Positions 41,175 through 49,900 of a stretch of 64,000 nucleotides of DNA are shown in pieces. The notes beneath the pieces were generated by a model. The model did not search any database and had not been told where the DNA came from. It saw nothing but the letters and a program-made list of their open reading frames with translations. A program made the translations under genes and the position numbers. The DNA lies in contig CANPZC010000008.1 in assembly GCA_947589355.1 (NCBI GenBank), positions 30,662 through 94,661 on the forward strand, given 5' to 3'. The stretch is from an uncultured Clostridia bacterium (lineage in GTDB: Bacteria; Bacillota; Clostridia; Oscillospirales; Ruminococcaceae). The first letter of the stretch is position 1. Every line of letters starts with the position of its first letter.

Positions 41175-43097
41175 TCACACCTCGGTGATTATCGGCAGTA
41201 TCATAGGGCTGCGCTTGGTTTTCTGGTAGATAAACTCAGAGAGCGCATCTTTCATTTTGTTTTTCAGTGCGCCCCACTCACGCATATTGCGCGTAAGGCA
41301 GCTTTGCAAAGTATCGTACAGAAGCTTCTGCGCTTCGTCAATGAGTTCTTCGCTCTCGCGCACATACACAAAGCCTCTTGAAACGATGTCGGGCCCTGCG
41401 AGTATCTCGCCTGTAGCGCTGTCTATCGTTGCGACGGCTATTATAAGACCGTCTTCCGAAAGGTGCTTTCTGTCACGCAGAACTATCGCGCCTACATCGC
41501 CAACGCCCAGACCGTCTACCAGCACTCTGCCTGACGGAACATTGCCTGTTATTTTCATTTCAACGCCGTCGGATTCTATGACGTTGCCTATATCTGCGAT
41601 AATGATATTCTTTTCGGGTATCCCCAGTGAAAGGGCAAGATTTTTATGCTTTTGCAGATGCTTATACTCGCCGTGCACGGGTATGAAATACTTAGGCTTT
41701 ACGAGCGACAGCATAAGTTTCAGCTCCTCTTGGCAGGCGTGACCCGAGACGTGGACTTCATACATAGCTTCATACACAACATCTGCACCGCTTTTCATAA
41801 GCTCGTTTACTACCTTGGTTACGAATTTTTCGTTGCCCGGTATAGGGGTAGCGGAGATTATTATGAAATCCTGCGGAGTAACGACCACCTGCTTATGCAT
41901 ACCGTTTGAGATACGAGTTAGCGCGCTCATCGGTTCGCCCTGGCTGCCGGTTGTAACTATTACAAGCTTTTCGGGCGGATAGCGGTGGATAAGCTCGATA
42001 TCTACCATAATATCGTCGGGGACTTTGAGATAACCAAGCTCAATTCCCTTGCCTATTACGTTCACCATACTTCTGCCTGAGACGGCGACCTTTCTGCCTG
42101 TTTTTACGGCGTTGTCGATTATCTGCTGTATGCGGTGTATATTAGATGCGAACGTTGCGATGATTATTCGCTTGCCCTCGGCTTGACTGAAAAGCTTTGA
42201 AAAGCTCTCGCCGACCTTGCGCTCTGTCATGGTATAGCCGGGGCGTTCGGCGTTTGTAGAGTCAGCCATAAGCGCGAGAACGCCTTTATTGCCCAGCTCT
42301 GCAAATCTCGCGAGGTCTATAATTCCGCCCTCTATCGGGGTATAGTCTACCTTGAAGTCGCCCGTGTGGACGAGAACGCCCGCAGGGGTATGGATAGCCA
42401 TACCGCAGGCATCGGGGATAGAGTGGTTCACCCTTATGAACTCTACCGCCATGCAGCCCAGTTTTACAGTCTGCCGCGGTGTTACAACGTTGAGTTTTGC
42501 GCTGCTGAGTATGCCGTGTTCTTTAAGTTTGCCCTCTATAAGACCTATAGTAAGCCTTGTGGCATAGACGGGAACGTTCATTTTTTTCAGAAAATACGGT
42601 ATGCCGCCTATATGGTCTTCATGACCGTGGGTGATGACCATGCCCCTGACTTTATCGATATTCTTTTCTACATAAGTGAAGTCGGGTATAACGCTGTCAA
42701 CGCCCGGCAGCTCGGCATCGGGGAACGCCATGCCGCAGTCAACAATAACGATGTCGTTGGCGCACTCTATGCAGGTAAAGTTCTTGCCTATCTCGTTAAG
42801 ACCGCCCAGCGGTATTATCTTAACGGGTGTCTTTCTTTTTTCGTTCTTTACTGTGTGCTCTGTTTTTTCCGAAGTTTTAGGCTTTTTGGGCTGGTGGGCA
42901 TTTTTTTCTGCGGAAGTATTGCGGCTGTTCTTTTTGCCGTGAGCCTTTTCACTGCCCTTGCCTTTTGAAGCTTTTGTGTTCTTTGCCGCTTTAGTGTTTG
43001 CTCTCAGCGGAGGAAAGTCTATTGTTATAACGTTCGTAAGACCTTCCGTGTTTTGCTTTTTTGCTTTTTCTTCTGTTCTTTTGTTTTTGATCTTCAT
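41175..43097 (-). CDS. rnj: Ribonuclease J
   Basis: RNase J is a metallo-beta-lactamase/beta-CASP enzyme with endo- and 5' exoribonuclease activity in mRNA turnover and RNA maturation. The core starts at VKIIPLGGLNEIGKN and carries the zinc motif THGHEDHIGGIPYF, HTGDFKVDYTP, beta-CASP ATFASNIHRIQQIID, VTTGSQGEPMSAL and HVSGHACQEEL. It is preceded by an unusual Lys-rich, likely disordered extension of about 85 residues, probably RNA- or partner-binding. The start is uncertain: the ATG at 43097 is used here, and a TTG at 43148 is in frame. The leader is long and structured. Confidence 0.93.
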   Translation of the reverse strand: MKIKNKRTEEKAKKQNTEGLTNVITIDFPPLRANTKAAKNTKASKGKGSEKAHGKKNSRNTSAEKNAHQPKKPKTSEKTEHTVKNEKRKTPVKIIPLGGLNEIGKNFTCIECANDIVIVDCGMAFPDAELPGVDSVIPDFTYVEKNIDKVRGMVITHGHEDHIGGIPYFLKKMNVPVYATRLTIGLIEGKLKEHGILSSAKLNVVTPRQTVKLGCMAVEFIRVNHSIPDACGMAIHTPAGVLVHTGDFKVDYTPIEGGIIDLARFAELGNKGVLALMADSTNAERPGYTMTERKVGESFSKLFSQAEGKRIIIATFASNIHRIQQIIDNAVKTGRKVAVSGRSMVNVIGKGIELGYLKVPDDIMVDIELIHRYPPEKLVIVTTGSQGEPMSALTRISNGMHKQVVVTPQDFIIISATPIPGNEKFVTKVVNELMKSGADVVYEAMYEVHVSGHACQEELKLMLSLVKPKYFIPVHGEYKHLQKHKNLALSLGIPEKNIIIADIGNVIESDGVEMKITGNVPSGRVLVDGLGVGDVGAIVLRDRKHLSEDGLIIAVATIDSATGEILAGPDIVSRGFVYVRESEELIDEAQKLLYDTLQSCLTRNMREWGALKNKMKDALSEFIYQKTKRSPMILPIITEV

Positions 43098-43292
43098 TAC
43101 TTGATCCGCTGCAAGAAAAGCCTGCGCAGATGTATTTACACACACCAAAAGCAGGCTATCTCCCTTGCAGGGAAATAACTCCTTTCTAAAATATTTATTT
43201 TCACGTTACAAAATTTAATACGGCTGTTCAATAACATGATAAAATTCTGAGTGTGAACAGTCAACTTAAAAAGTGTTCCGAACAAGAATATC
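43098..43292 (-). promoter_or_regulatory. Long structured 5' leader of rnj
   Basis: From the promoter at 43299-43327 to the coding start there are almost 200 bases. An AAAGGAG stands next to a TATTTCCCT/AGGGAGATA hairpin, and a GCCTGC/GCAGGC hairpin follows. No long frame begins from that Shine-Dalgarno. The arrangement could allow control of RNase J synthesis through its own leader, which is inference. Confidence 0.5.
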
Positions 43293-43298
43293 AATATT

Positions 43299-43327
43299 AT
43301 TATACCGCAGCCGCACCGATTTGTCAA
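43299..43327 (-). promoter_or_regulatory. Consensus promoter of rnj
   Basis: Minus-strand TTGACA (43322-43327), 17 bases, TATAAT (43299-43304). Confidence 0.88.
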
Positions 43328-43435
43328 GCATTTATATAATTATACCCTTGCAAGGGCGCGAAAGCTATCGTTTTACGCCGCGGCAGCACAATTTTGAAAA
43401 GATAAAAATTTACTATAAAAATTTTTCAAAAACTA

Positions 43436-43464
43436 TTGACAAGCACAATATGTTGTGGTATACT
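43436..43464 (+). promoter_or_regulatory. Consensus promoter of the NrdD-like small gene
   Basis: TTGACA (43436-43441), 17 bases, TATACT (43459-43464), about 60 bases before the ATG. Confidence 0.88.
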
Positions 43465-43527
43465 AATAATACAGATACAAGTTGTATTCTTTACATCTTA
43501 ATTTGACAAAAGAAAGGGACGATCAAA

Positions 43528-43797
43528 ATGATAAAGGTAAATGTTACAGGCGGCGAACTTTCTAAGAAAGAGATCGATGCTTACGTTGCAAGAGCGCAGG
43601 AAAAGTACCCCAACGGCGAAGTAAACGAAATGAACATAAAGCTGGACGGCGATTACGTTGATATCAGCTATCGTTACTGCCCTCCGTCGTTTGACCGTAT
43701 CAGGAGGATCACCGGTTATCTCGTAGGAACGCTTGACCGTTTCAACGATGCGAAATACGCTGAAGTTCAGGACAGAGTCAAACATTCGCTGGCATAA
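43528..43797 (+). CDS. Small NrdD-tail-like protein (anaerobic ribonucleotide reductase family)
   Basis: The 89-residue protein ends with IRRITGYLVGTLDRFNDAKY followed by AEVQDRVKHSL. This closely resembles the C-terminal tail of class III anaerobic ribonucleotide reductases (R-x-x-GY..., RfN-x-aK-x-xE-x-x-dRvKH), but the glycyl-radical and Cys residues and the large barrel are absent. Similar short clostridial proteins carry the NrdD name without shown activity. The first 50 residues are not recognisable. It has a strong promoter and its own terminator, so it appears to be a deliberate single gene and not a fragment. Confidence 0.65.
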   Translation: MIKVNVTGGELSKKEIDAYVARAQEKYPNGEVNEMNIKLDGDYVDISYRYCPPSFDRIRRITGYLVGTLDRFNDAKYAEVQDRVKHSLA

Positions 43798-43814
43798 ACA
43801 TTTTTAAAAATCAA

Positions 43815-43849
43815 CACCGCCGAAATTTTACTTTCAGCGGTGCTTTTTT
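43815..43849. terminator. Terminator between NrdD-like and GH5 genes
   Basis: Arms CACCGC (43815-43820) and GCGGTG (43837-43842), then C and T6. It may serve both convergent genes. Confidence 0.8.
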
Positions 43850-43855
43850 ATTCTG

Positions 43856-44923
43856 TTATTCAAATATGCTGCAAATTTTTGAGGTGGCTTTTATGCCGTT
43901 CTCACCGTTTATAAGGTTTTCGCCCCAGTCAGAAGAAAGCACAGAGCCGTCCCACTCTTTGGCGATGTCGAGATACTCAACTCCGCCGCTGTTGCCTTTC
44001 CAACTCCAGCCGAGGTAGCCGATGTTATTTTCGGTGCAGTATTTCATTATAAACGCTTCGTCAACGTCGCCGTCTGAATGGTTATAACCAAACTCGCCGA
44101 CGCACACGCACAAATTCTGAGAAGTGGCATAGGTGAGGTTTTGCTCTATCTGCTTGGCACTGCCGCCTGCGCTGCCGTACATATGAACGGAAAACATTGT
44201 ATTTTTGAGCGGGTCGCTGTTGAATACTTCCATGCCCTTGTCTTTTATACACTTAGGGTACTGACCCCAGCCTGCGGAATCGACCATTATCAGGTTCTTT
44301 ATGCCTGCCTCGCGCAGTTTTGGTATGGCGGCGGTATAGCCCTTTGCCCAAGTGCCCGACTTCCAGCTGCCTATCCACTCGTTGGCGATATTGAGTATTA
44401 CGCAGTCTTCGTTGCCTATAAGGGCATCTTTCATTTCCAGCCAGTAGTCAACAATGGCATTGAACGAATCGAGGTCGTCCATACCGGTGGCATCGTGCAC
44501 TTCTAAAATAGCCACCATTTTCAGCTCTTTGCATTTTTCAATTAGCTTTTGGATATTTTCAAGGCTGTCTTTCTCCCACTGACCGCCGTTTGCCAGCACA
44601 AGGCGAACGCTGTTTGCGCCCGTTGCCGCAATTGCTTCAAGAGCTATGTCGTCCATATCTTTGAACCAGGTGTGGGCATGGTTTATGCCGCGAAAGACAA
44701 ACTCGTTGCCGTTGGCATCTAAAAGCTTTGTGCCGTTGACCTGAAAACCTGCTTTGCTCTCGGGCGTTTCGGTACTGCTTTGTGCAGGCGCGCTCTCGGT
44801 GACGGAGCTTGTCGGCTGCGCGGCTTGTGATGATGAACTGCTGCTTTCTCCACAGGAAGCGAAAGAGAACATCATCGCGGCGGCGGCAAGCAAAGAAAGA
44901 ACGCTGTATTTCAGATGTTTCAT
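43856..44923 (-). CDS. GH5 (subfamily 8-like) endo-beta-mannanase lipoprotein
   Basis: The 355-residue protein has a lipoprotein signal with lipobox SFASC (Cys about 24), a Ser/Gln/Pro linker to about residue 55, and one GH5 barrel. Markers typical of GH5_8 mannanases are NGTKLLDANGNEFVFRGINH, AILEVHDATG, the acid/base Glu in LNIANEWIG, SVHMYGSAGG, the nucleophile Glu in VGEFGYNHSDGD, and GYLGWSWKGNSGG. It would cut beta-1,4-mannan at the cell surface. There is no carbohydrate-binding module or dockerin. Confidence 0.92.
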   Translation of the reverse strand: MKHLKYSVLSLLAAAAMMFSFASCGESSSSSSQAAQPTSSVTESAPAQSSTETPESKAGFQVNGTKLLDANGNEFVFRGINHAHTWFKDMDDIALEAIAATGANSVRLVLANGGQWEKDSLENIQKLIEKCKELKMVAILEVHDATGMDDLDSFNAIVDYWLEMKDALIGNEDCVILNIANEWIGSWKSGTWAKGYTAAIPKLREAGIKNLIMVDSAGWGQYPKCIKDKGMEVFNSDPLKNTMFSVHMYGSAGGSAKQIEQNLTYATSQNLCVCVGEFGYNHSDGDVDEAFIMKYCTENNIGYLGWSWKGNSGGVEYLDIAKEWDGSVLSSDWGENLINGENGIKATSKICSIFE

Positions 44924-44958
44924 AAATTATCCCTCCAAAAATTTGATTTATTATGATC

Positions 44959-44987
44959 ATTATAATACACCTTTAAATATATTGCAA
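44959..44987 (-). promoter_or_regulatory. Promoter of the GH5 gene
   Basis: Minus-strand TTGCAA (44982-44987), 17 bases, TATAAT (44959-44964), about 35 bases before the start codon. Confidence 0.8.
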
Positions 44988-45100
44988 GGGCTGTAAACGT
45001 TTGCGAAAAAAATTTTTCTGAAAAATTTAAGGAAAATATATTTGGTATGCGTATAATAAGTGAACAGGCTAAAATGGTCTGACGGAAAGGAGTTGGCAGC

Positions 45101-45631
45101 ATGGGCAACGGTGAAAGTAGCTACCGCCGTTACCTTGACGGAGAAAAAGAGGCTTTTGGCGATATAGTAAAGCTTTACAGGGCAGGGCTGACATTCTTTA
45201 TAGAGGGCTTTGTTCACGACCCATATGCGGCGGAGGACATTGCGATAGACGTTTTTATGCAGCTTATCATACACAAGAGGCGGTACAACTTCAAAACGCC
45301 GCTGAAAACGTATTTATACATGATAGCACGCAGCCGCAGCATTGACTGGCTTAGGCACAAAAAACGCTTGCGCGAAGAAGAACTCTCGGAAATCGAGGGC
45401 GGCGGCTTTGAAGACGACATACTTGCAGACGAGCAAAAACGCGCCGTACACCGTGCGATTGCCTGTCTTTCGGAGGAGATGCGCACCGCGGTGCATCTGG
45501 TATACTTTGAGGGCATGAGCTATGACGAGGCGGCGCATGTAATGAAGAAGAACCGCAAGCAAGTTGATAATCTGCTATATCGCGCAAAGAAAGAACTTCG
45601 AGGTATTTTAGGAAGCGAGGCACTTTTATGA
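45101..45631 (+). CDS. ECF-type RNA polymerase sigma factor
   Basis: The 176-residue protein has sigma region 2 (AFGDIVKLYRAGLTFFIEGF, then DPYAAEDIAIDVF and TYLYMIARSRSIDWLRHKKR) and region 4 (RAIACLSEEMRTAVHLVYFE, then MSYDEAAHVMKKNRKQVDNL). It redirects RNA polymerase to a specific regulon. Its stop overlaps the next start by four bases (ATGA), the usual sigma/regulator coupling. The downstream membrane protein and serpin are its likely partner and target. Confidence 0.92.
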   Translation: MGNGESSYRRYLDGEKEAFGDIVKLYRAGLTFFIEGFVHDPYAAEDIAIDVFMQLIIHKRRYNFKTPLKTYLYMIARSRSIDWLRHKKRLREEELSEIEGGGFEDDILADEQKRAVHRAIACLSEEMRTAVHLVYFEGMSYDEAAHVMKKNRKQVDNLLYRAKKELRGILGSEALL

Positions 45632-46293
45632 ATAATATGAGAACTGACGAGCAGTTTACCCAAGAGGTATTGCAGCGCGGCGAGAGGTACATTCGCAGGC
45701 GAAAAAAGGCTGCTTTAGCGGCGGCGACAGGTTTTGCGCTGGTGTGCGTATTCTCGGCGGCGTTTATGGCAAACAGCGGACATTTGGGTGGTTTGCAAAG
45801 GGCAGGTGACAATGCCGGCGAGGCTGCAAATAACAGTGCGGCTTTTAATGACGGTGCAGCTGCAAATGAGGCACTTGATGAAGATGAAGCTATTGTAACA
45901 GAGATAGCAACAGAGATAATGACTTCAAAACTGCCTGCTGAAATGTCGGTAGATGATGAAGCGCAGCACACCGCGAGGGTATCAAAAACGGGCGACGAGG
46001 TGGCTAAGGCTGCTCTTGTGACGAACGAAGAAAAGATAGCTGCTTTGCAAAAAGCGGTTGCGGATATTACAGGCTACAGTGAAAACAACGGCACGGGGGA
46101 ACAGAATATTCCGAACGTTCAGCCGCCATCTGACGATATCAGCGAGCGTTACGAGATAGAGCTTGATGGGCACACCTATACGCTTGAAAACGGCGTTTTT
46201 ACCGACAAAACAAGCGGCATCGCATACACGCTTACGGGCGAAAAAGCTAGAGAGCTTGTGCAGTTTCTTGAAGAATATTTTTATTTTGACTAG
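45628..46293 (+). CDS. Single-pass membrane protein, probable anti-sigma partner
   Basis: The 221-residue protein has a short basic N-terminal cytoplasmic segment, one membrane helix at about 29-49 and a long acidic extracytoplasmic part, ending in an ordered-looking ISERYEIELDGHTYTLENGVF domain. It has no HxxxCxxC zinc anti-sigma motif. Its position, translationally coupled to the ECF sigma gene, and its topology suggest a regulator that senses a signal outside the cell. The assignment rests on context. Confidence 0.6.
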   Translation: MNNMRTDEQFTQEVLQRGERYIRRRKKAALAAATGFALVCVFSAAFMANSGHLGGLQRAGDNAGEAANNSAAFNDGAAANEALDEDEAIVTEIATEIMTSKLPAEMSVDDEAQHTARVSKTGDEVAKAALVTNEEKIAALQKAVADITGYSENNGTGEQNIPNVQPPSDDISERYEIELDGHTYTLENGVFTDKTSGIAYTLTGEKARELVQFLEEYFYFD

Positions 46294-46310
46294 GAAAAGA
46301 GGTAAATAAA

Positions 46311-47717
46311 ATGAAATATCGTGCAAAAAGAATTATAGGCGCGGCTCTTGCGTTTGCTATGGCGCTGAATATGACTGCGTGCGGAGATGTTGAGGTACAA
46401 AGCGAGCCGGAAGTTACGGGAACAAAGCCTGTGATAGCGACATCTCCTACAACATCAGAGGGCAAGCAGGAGATAAACTTAGGCGGTGCACAGGAGATAA
46501 AGGCTGAATCGCCGACAACAGGCGAGGCTGAGCCGAAAGAAGCTGATGATGCGTTTTTATACTCGCAGTATGCATTCGCGGCAGGTATGCTGAAAAACTG
46601 CATGGACGGTCAAAAAAGCACGCTGGTATCCCCTACCTCGGCTATGCTGGCGCTGACCATGACAGCCAACGGCGCGGACGGTGATACGCTGGAAGAAATG
46701 CTGGCAGTTCTCGGCAAGGGCGCAGGCGAGGTTTGGAACTTGCCTAGCAATGCAGATGAAAGCATGATACCGACGGGTGTTGAAAGCATAGACGATCTGA
46801 ACAAGTATCTGCTGGGGTATGTAAGGAATTTGAAAAACAGCGAAAATTCTACGCTTTCTATTGCAAATTCTATATGGTACAGAGATAAGGAAGGTTTTTC
46901 TGTAAAGGACGAATTTATACAGAAAAATGCAGATTACTTTGGTGCGAAGCTTTACAAAGCGCCGTTTGACGAAAGCACCGTAAAAGACATAAACAACTGG
47001 GTGAGCGACAGCACCGACGGTATGATAGACAGGCTGATAGACAAAATTTCCGACGAAAACATGATGTTTTTGATAAACGCCGTATGCTTTGATGCTAAGT
47101 GGGCGCAGCCTTACTCAGACTGCGATATGCAGACTTTGCCGTTCACAGATATTGAGGGCAACGCAAAAGATGCCGAGTTTATGAACTCGGAGGAAGATAT
47201 ATATCTTGATGACGGTTTTGCGAAAGGCTTTATAAAGTATTATGCAGGCGGAAATTACGCGTTTGCTGCGCTTTTGCCTAACGAGGACGTTGGTATTGAA
47301 AATTATGTTTCTATGCTGAATGGGCAAAGCCTTAAAGCCGCTCTGACACCAGTAGAAAGAGATGTTACCGTATACGCGAAGCTGCCGAAATTCAAGTTTG
47401 ACTATGCGACTTCGCTGGTTGAAACGATGAAAGCTATGGGAATGAGCTCGGCATTTACCGATGATGCGGACTTCAGCCTGATGTCTGACACGGAGCTGAA
47501 AATATCCGATATAATACACAAAACGCACATCGAGGTTGACGAAAACGGCACAAAAGCCGCGGCGGTAACGGGGGTAATAATGGACGACGAAGCCGCAGTA
47601 ATGCCGGGAGAAACGGTAAACATTACGCTTGACAGACCGTTCGTATTCGCGATAATAGATACCCAAAACCGCCTGCCTATCTTCTTGGGAACAGTTACGG
47701 AGATAACGGAGCAGTGA
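46311..47717 (+). CDS. Serpin (serine protease inhibitor) lipoprotein
   Basis: The 468-residue protein has a lipoprotein signal (lipobox NMTAC, Cys about 24), a linker, and a full serpin fold. Recognisable parts are STLVSPTSAMLALTMTANGA, SIANSIWYRD, MFLINAVCFDAKWAQPY, the hinge VDENGTKAAAVTGV leading into the reactive loop, and FVFAIIDTQNRLPIFLGTVT at the C-terminus. Serpins trap serine or cysteine proteases by loop cleavage. The reactive loop contains an acidic DDEAAVMPGE stretch, so the target is not obvious. It lies 18 bases after the membrane partner of the ECF sigma. Confidence 0.9.
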   Translation: MKYRAKRIIGAALAFAMALNMTACGDVEVQSEPEVTGTKPVIATSPTTSEGKQEINLGGAQEIKAESPTTGEAEPKEADDAFLYSQYAFAAGMLKNCMDGQKSTLVSPTSAMLALTMTANGADGDTLEEMLAVLGKGAGEVWNLPSNADESMIPTGVESIDDLNKYLLGYVRNLKNSENSTLSIANSIWYRDKEGFSVKDEFIQKNADYFGAKLYKAPFDESTVKDINNWVSDSTDGMIDRLIDKISDENMMFLINAVCFDAKWAQPYSDCDMQTLPFTDIEGNAKDAEFMNSEEDIYLDDGFAKGFIKYYAGGNYAFAALLPNEDVGIENYVSMLNGQSLKAALTPVERDVTVYAKLPKFKFDYATSLVETMKAMGMSSAFTDDADFSLMSDTELKISDIIHKTHIEVDENGTKAAAVTGVIMDDEAAVMPGETVNITLDRPFVFAIIDTQNRLPIFLGTVTEITEQ

Positions 47718-47735
47718 TCTGCCTGCAAATAAGAA

Positions 47736-47766
47736 AGAGCCTTGGCACAAAGCCTTGGCTCTTTTT
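47736..47766 (+). terminator. Terminator of the sigma/serpin operon
   Basis: Arms AGAGCC-TT-GGC and GCC-TT-GGCTCT around ACAAA, then T5. Confidence 0.85.
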
Positions 47767-47781
47767 GTATATAAGCGTAAA

Positions 47782-49242
47782 TTACTTCTGAATATCGCCG
47801 TCGTCGAACGGATCGCCGCACTGAGGGCAGAACTTCGGCGGATTCTTGGGATCGGCAGGTTCCCAACCGCACTTATCGCACTTATAGAGGGGTGCGCCTG
47901 CCGGCTTGGGTTTGCCGCATTCCATACAGAATTTGCCCTTGTTTACCGCGCCGCACTCGCAGGTCCAGCCGTCGGCTGCCGCAGGAGCAGGCTTGGGTTT
48001 GCCGCAGTTCATGCAGAACTTGCTTGTATTTTCTGTGCCGCACTCGCACTTCCATGTATCAGCGCCGCCTGCAACCGCGCCGCTTGTAACAACGGGCTGT
48101 GCGCCGCCTGCGCCCATGTTCTGGGTATTCATCTGCTGGGCGCTGTTAAACTGCTGACCTTGCATCATCTGAGGATTCTGCATCATCTGCTGACCTTGCA
48201 TCATTTGCTGATTTTGCATCATCTGCTGGTTATACATTGTCGGATCCATAGGCTGACCCATCATTCCGCCGCCTGCCATGCCCATGCCCATAAAGCCTGT
48301 CATAGCACCTGCGGAGTTGCCTGCCGCTGTTTCACGGGCGGTATTGATGCTCATTCTGTCCATAGCGTAGAGCATTGAAGGATCGCTGCCTGCCGCTCTC
48401 GCATCCTGGAACTTAGCAATTCTCTCCTTGCTCTCGTCGTCAACGTTGAGGACGATATCGAGAGAAGCCATCTGAATGCCGCGCTCTTCAAGCCATCTTT
48501 CCTTGAGGGCGTTGTTCATAGCGTCGCAGATATCCATATTATAAGAACCGAGCATATCATAGGGACACCTATACTTCTGCGCTACCTCGGTAAGGGCTGT
48601 CTGGAACTTAGGCGCAAGCTCTTTCTTCAAAGTAGCAAGGAACGCCTGACCGTCGCCCGAATTTCTCTGGAAATCTACCTTGGGGTCTTTAAGAACATTT
48701 TCATAGAACGCAACGGGGTTCACTATTTTCAGGTCATACTTGCCGTGCGCCTGTGCTTTCAGAGTCATGTTGAACTCACCGTCGCGGAAGCCTATATCGC
48801 CTGCGCCGAACGGGTTGTTGGTTATCTCCTTGCAGTTTATGTAGATGATGTGCATTGTGTTGAGCGACTGACCGCCGGCTGTGAACCTCGTTCCGATAGC
48901 CTTGATAGACGGCCACAGATCTTTCAGTCCTCCGCCGAGAAGTGACGGCTCAACGGTGGTATCATACCTATACTGACCTGCGAGGTCGTTGGTATCGGCA
49001 TAAACAAAGTCATGCACCTTGCCGTTCTCTACAAGAACTGCCGCCTGACCGATAGCGACATCGAACACCGAGCCGTTGGATATTACACCGTCGCTGCGGT
49101 TGTTGGTCGTACCGTCCCTCTTTACAAGGGTGGCAGCCTTTGCGAGATAGTCGTTGGTCATACCGTCGCAGCGGAAATACTCTCTTACAGTATCAGAGAG
49201 CTTTCCCCCAATGGAATTGACCGCCATTTTAATAAGTCCCAT
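47782..49242 (-). CDS. SPFH-domain zinc-ribbon protein (YdjI-like)
   Basis: The 486-residue protein has an N-terminal SPFH/virion-core-like domain of about 320 residues, including GLIKMAVNSIGGKLSDTVRE and the AAVLVENGKVHDF region. A Gly/Met/Gln-rich low-complexity stretch (about 330-395) follows. Three zinc ribbons end the protein: CECGTENTSKFCMNCG, CECGAVNKGKFCMECG, and a rubredoxin-like CDKCGWEPADPKNPPKFCPQ. This is the architecture of B. subtilis YdjI, which works with YdjG, YdjH and PspA at the membrane under stress. It is the last gene of the leftward ydj-like operon. Unlike most SPFH proteins it has no N-terminal membrane helix. Confidence 0.85.
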   Translation of the reverse strand: MGLIKMAVNSIGGKLSDTVREYFRCDGMTNDYLAKAATLVKRDGTTNNRSDGVISNGSVFDVAIGQAAVLVENGKVHDFVYADTNDLAGQYRYDTTVEPSLLGGGLKDLWPSIKAIGTRFTAGGQSLNTMHIIYINCKEITNNPFGAGDIGFRDGEFNMTLKAQAHGKYDLKIVNPVAFYENVLKDPKVDFQRNSGDGQAFLATLKKELAPKFQTALTEVAQKYRCPYDMLGSYNMDICDAMNNALKERWLEERGIQMASLDIVLNVDDESKERIAKFQDARAAGSDPSMLYAMDRMSINTARETAAGNSAGAMTGFMGMGMAGGGMMGQPMDPTMYNQQMMQNQQMMQGQQMMQNPQMMQGQQFNSAQQMNTQNMGAGGAQPVVTSGAVAGGADTWKCECGTENTSKFCMNCGKPKPAPAAADGWTCECGAVNKGKFCMECGKPKPAGAPLYKCDKCGWEPADPKNPPKFCPQCGDPFDDGDIQK

Positions 49243-49288
49243 TCAAATTTCCTCCTATATTAAAATATTTATTATAACCGTTTTTGTT

Positions 49289-49894
49289 TCAGATCAGACG
49301 TCTGATATCGGTTATTTTCCATGCTTTTTCCGTTGCGCTGTCGGTAACTATGGCATCGCAGAACGGACATTTATCTACAAGCTGATCTTCTATTACACCG
49401 CCGCAGCGAGGGCATTGCTTTGCGCCCTCAACGCAGGTATAAATGAATGCAAAAGATACGGGCTTATATCTGTCGGGCTTGAAAGAGATAGTTGTTTTTA
49501 TTGAGATATTCGGCTGCGTGGGGCTTGGGTTATAGCGAATTATTTTCAGTGAAGTAACTTCGCTTTCATACCACATCACGCGAGGGCCTACCATAAGGCG
49601 GCGCACTTTCATCACCGCAGGCTGAGTGCACAGCTTTGAAAATATATCAAATTTTATCGGGTGTTCTTTCATGGCATCGGCTATCATTTCTGTCACCGTT
49701 TTTGCAACGCCCTTGGCATACTCGGCATCAAACTCGTTATAGTCGCCTATTATCTGCCTTATCACCTTTTCTTCAAGCGGGTCGCCGCCGTCTAAAGCGC
49801 TGCCGTCTGCCTTGGCTTTCAGTATTTCATTCTGTACGGCGTTATCCTTAAAACGAAGCATCGCCTGCTCAAACATCTCTGCTTCACTTTTCAA
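49289..49894 (-). CDS. Zinc-ribbon Tim44-like protein (YdjH-like, copy 3, no membrane anchor)
   Basis: The 201-residue protein has a Tim44-like alpha/beta core (VMKVRRLMVGPRVMWYESEV, SIKTTISFKPDRYKPVSFAF) and a C-terminal zinc ribbon CPRCGG...CPFCD ending TEKAWKITDIRRLI. The same ending, xxWxxTDIxR, occurs in the two genes upstream, so the three are paralogues. It lacks the N-terminal membrane helix of the other two and may act as their soluble partner. Confidence 0.7.
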   Translation of the reverse strand: MKSEAEMFEQAMLRFKDNAVQNEILKAKADGSALDGGDPLEEKVIRQIIGDYNEFDAEYAKGVAKTVTEMIADAMKEHPIKFDIFSKLCTQPAVMKVRRLMVGPRVMWYESEVTSLKIIRYNPSPTQPNISIKTTISFKPDRYKPVSFAFIYTCVEGAKQCPRCGGVIEDQLVDKCPFCDAIVTDSATEKAWKITDIRRLI

Positions 49895-49900
49895 TACATC

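Noticed and set aside
40943..41188. 81-codon + strand frame overlapping the 6S RNA candidate
   Set aside because: It crosses the RNA stem and the terminator and has no start signal.
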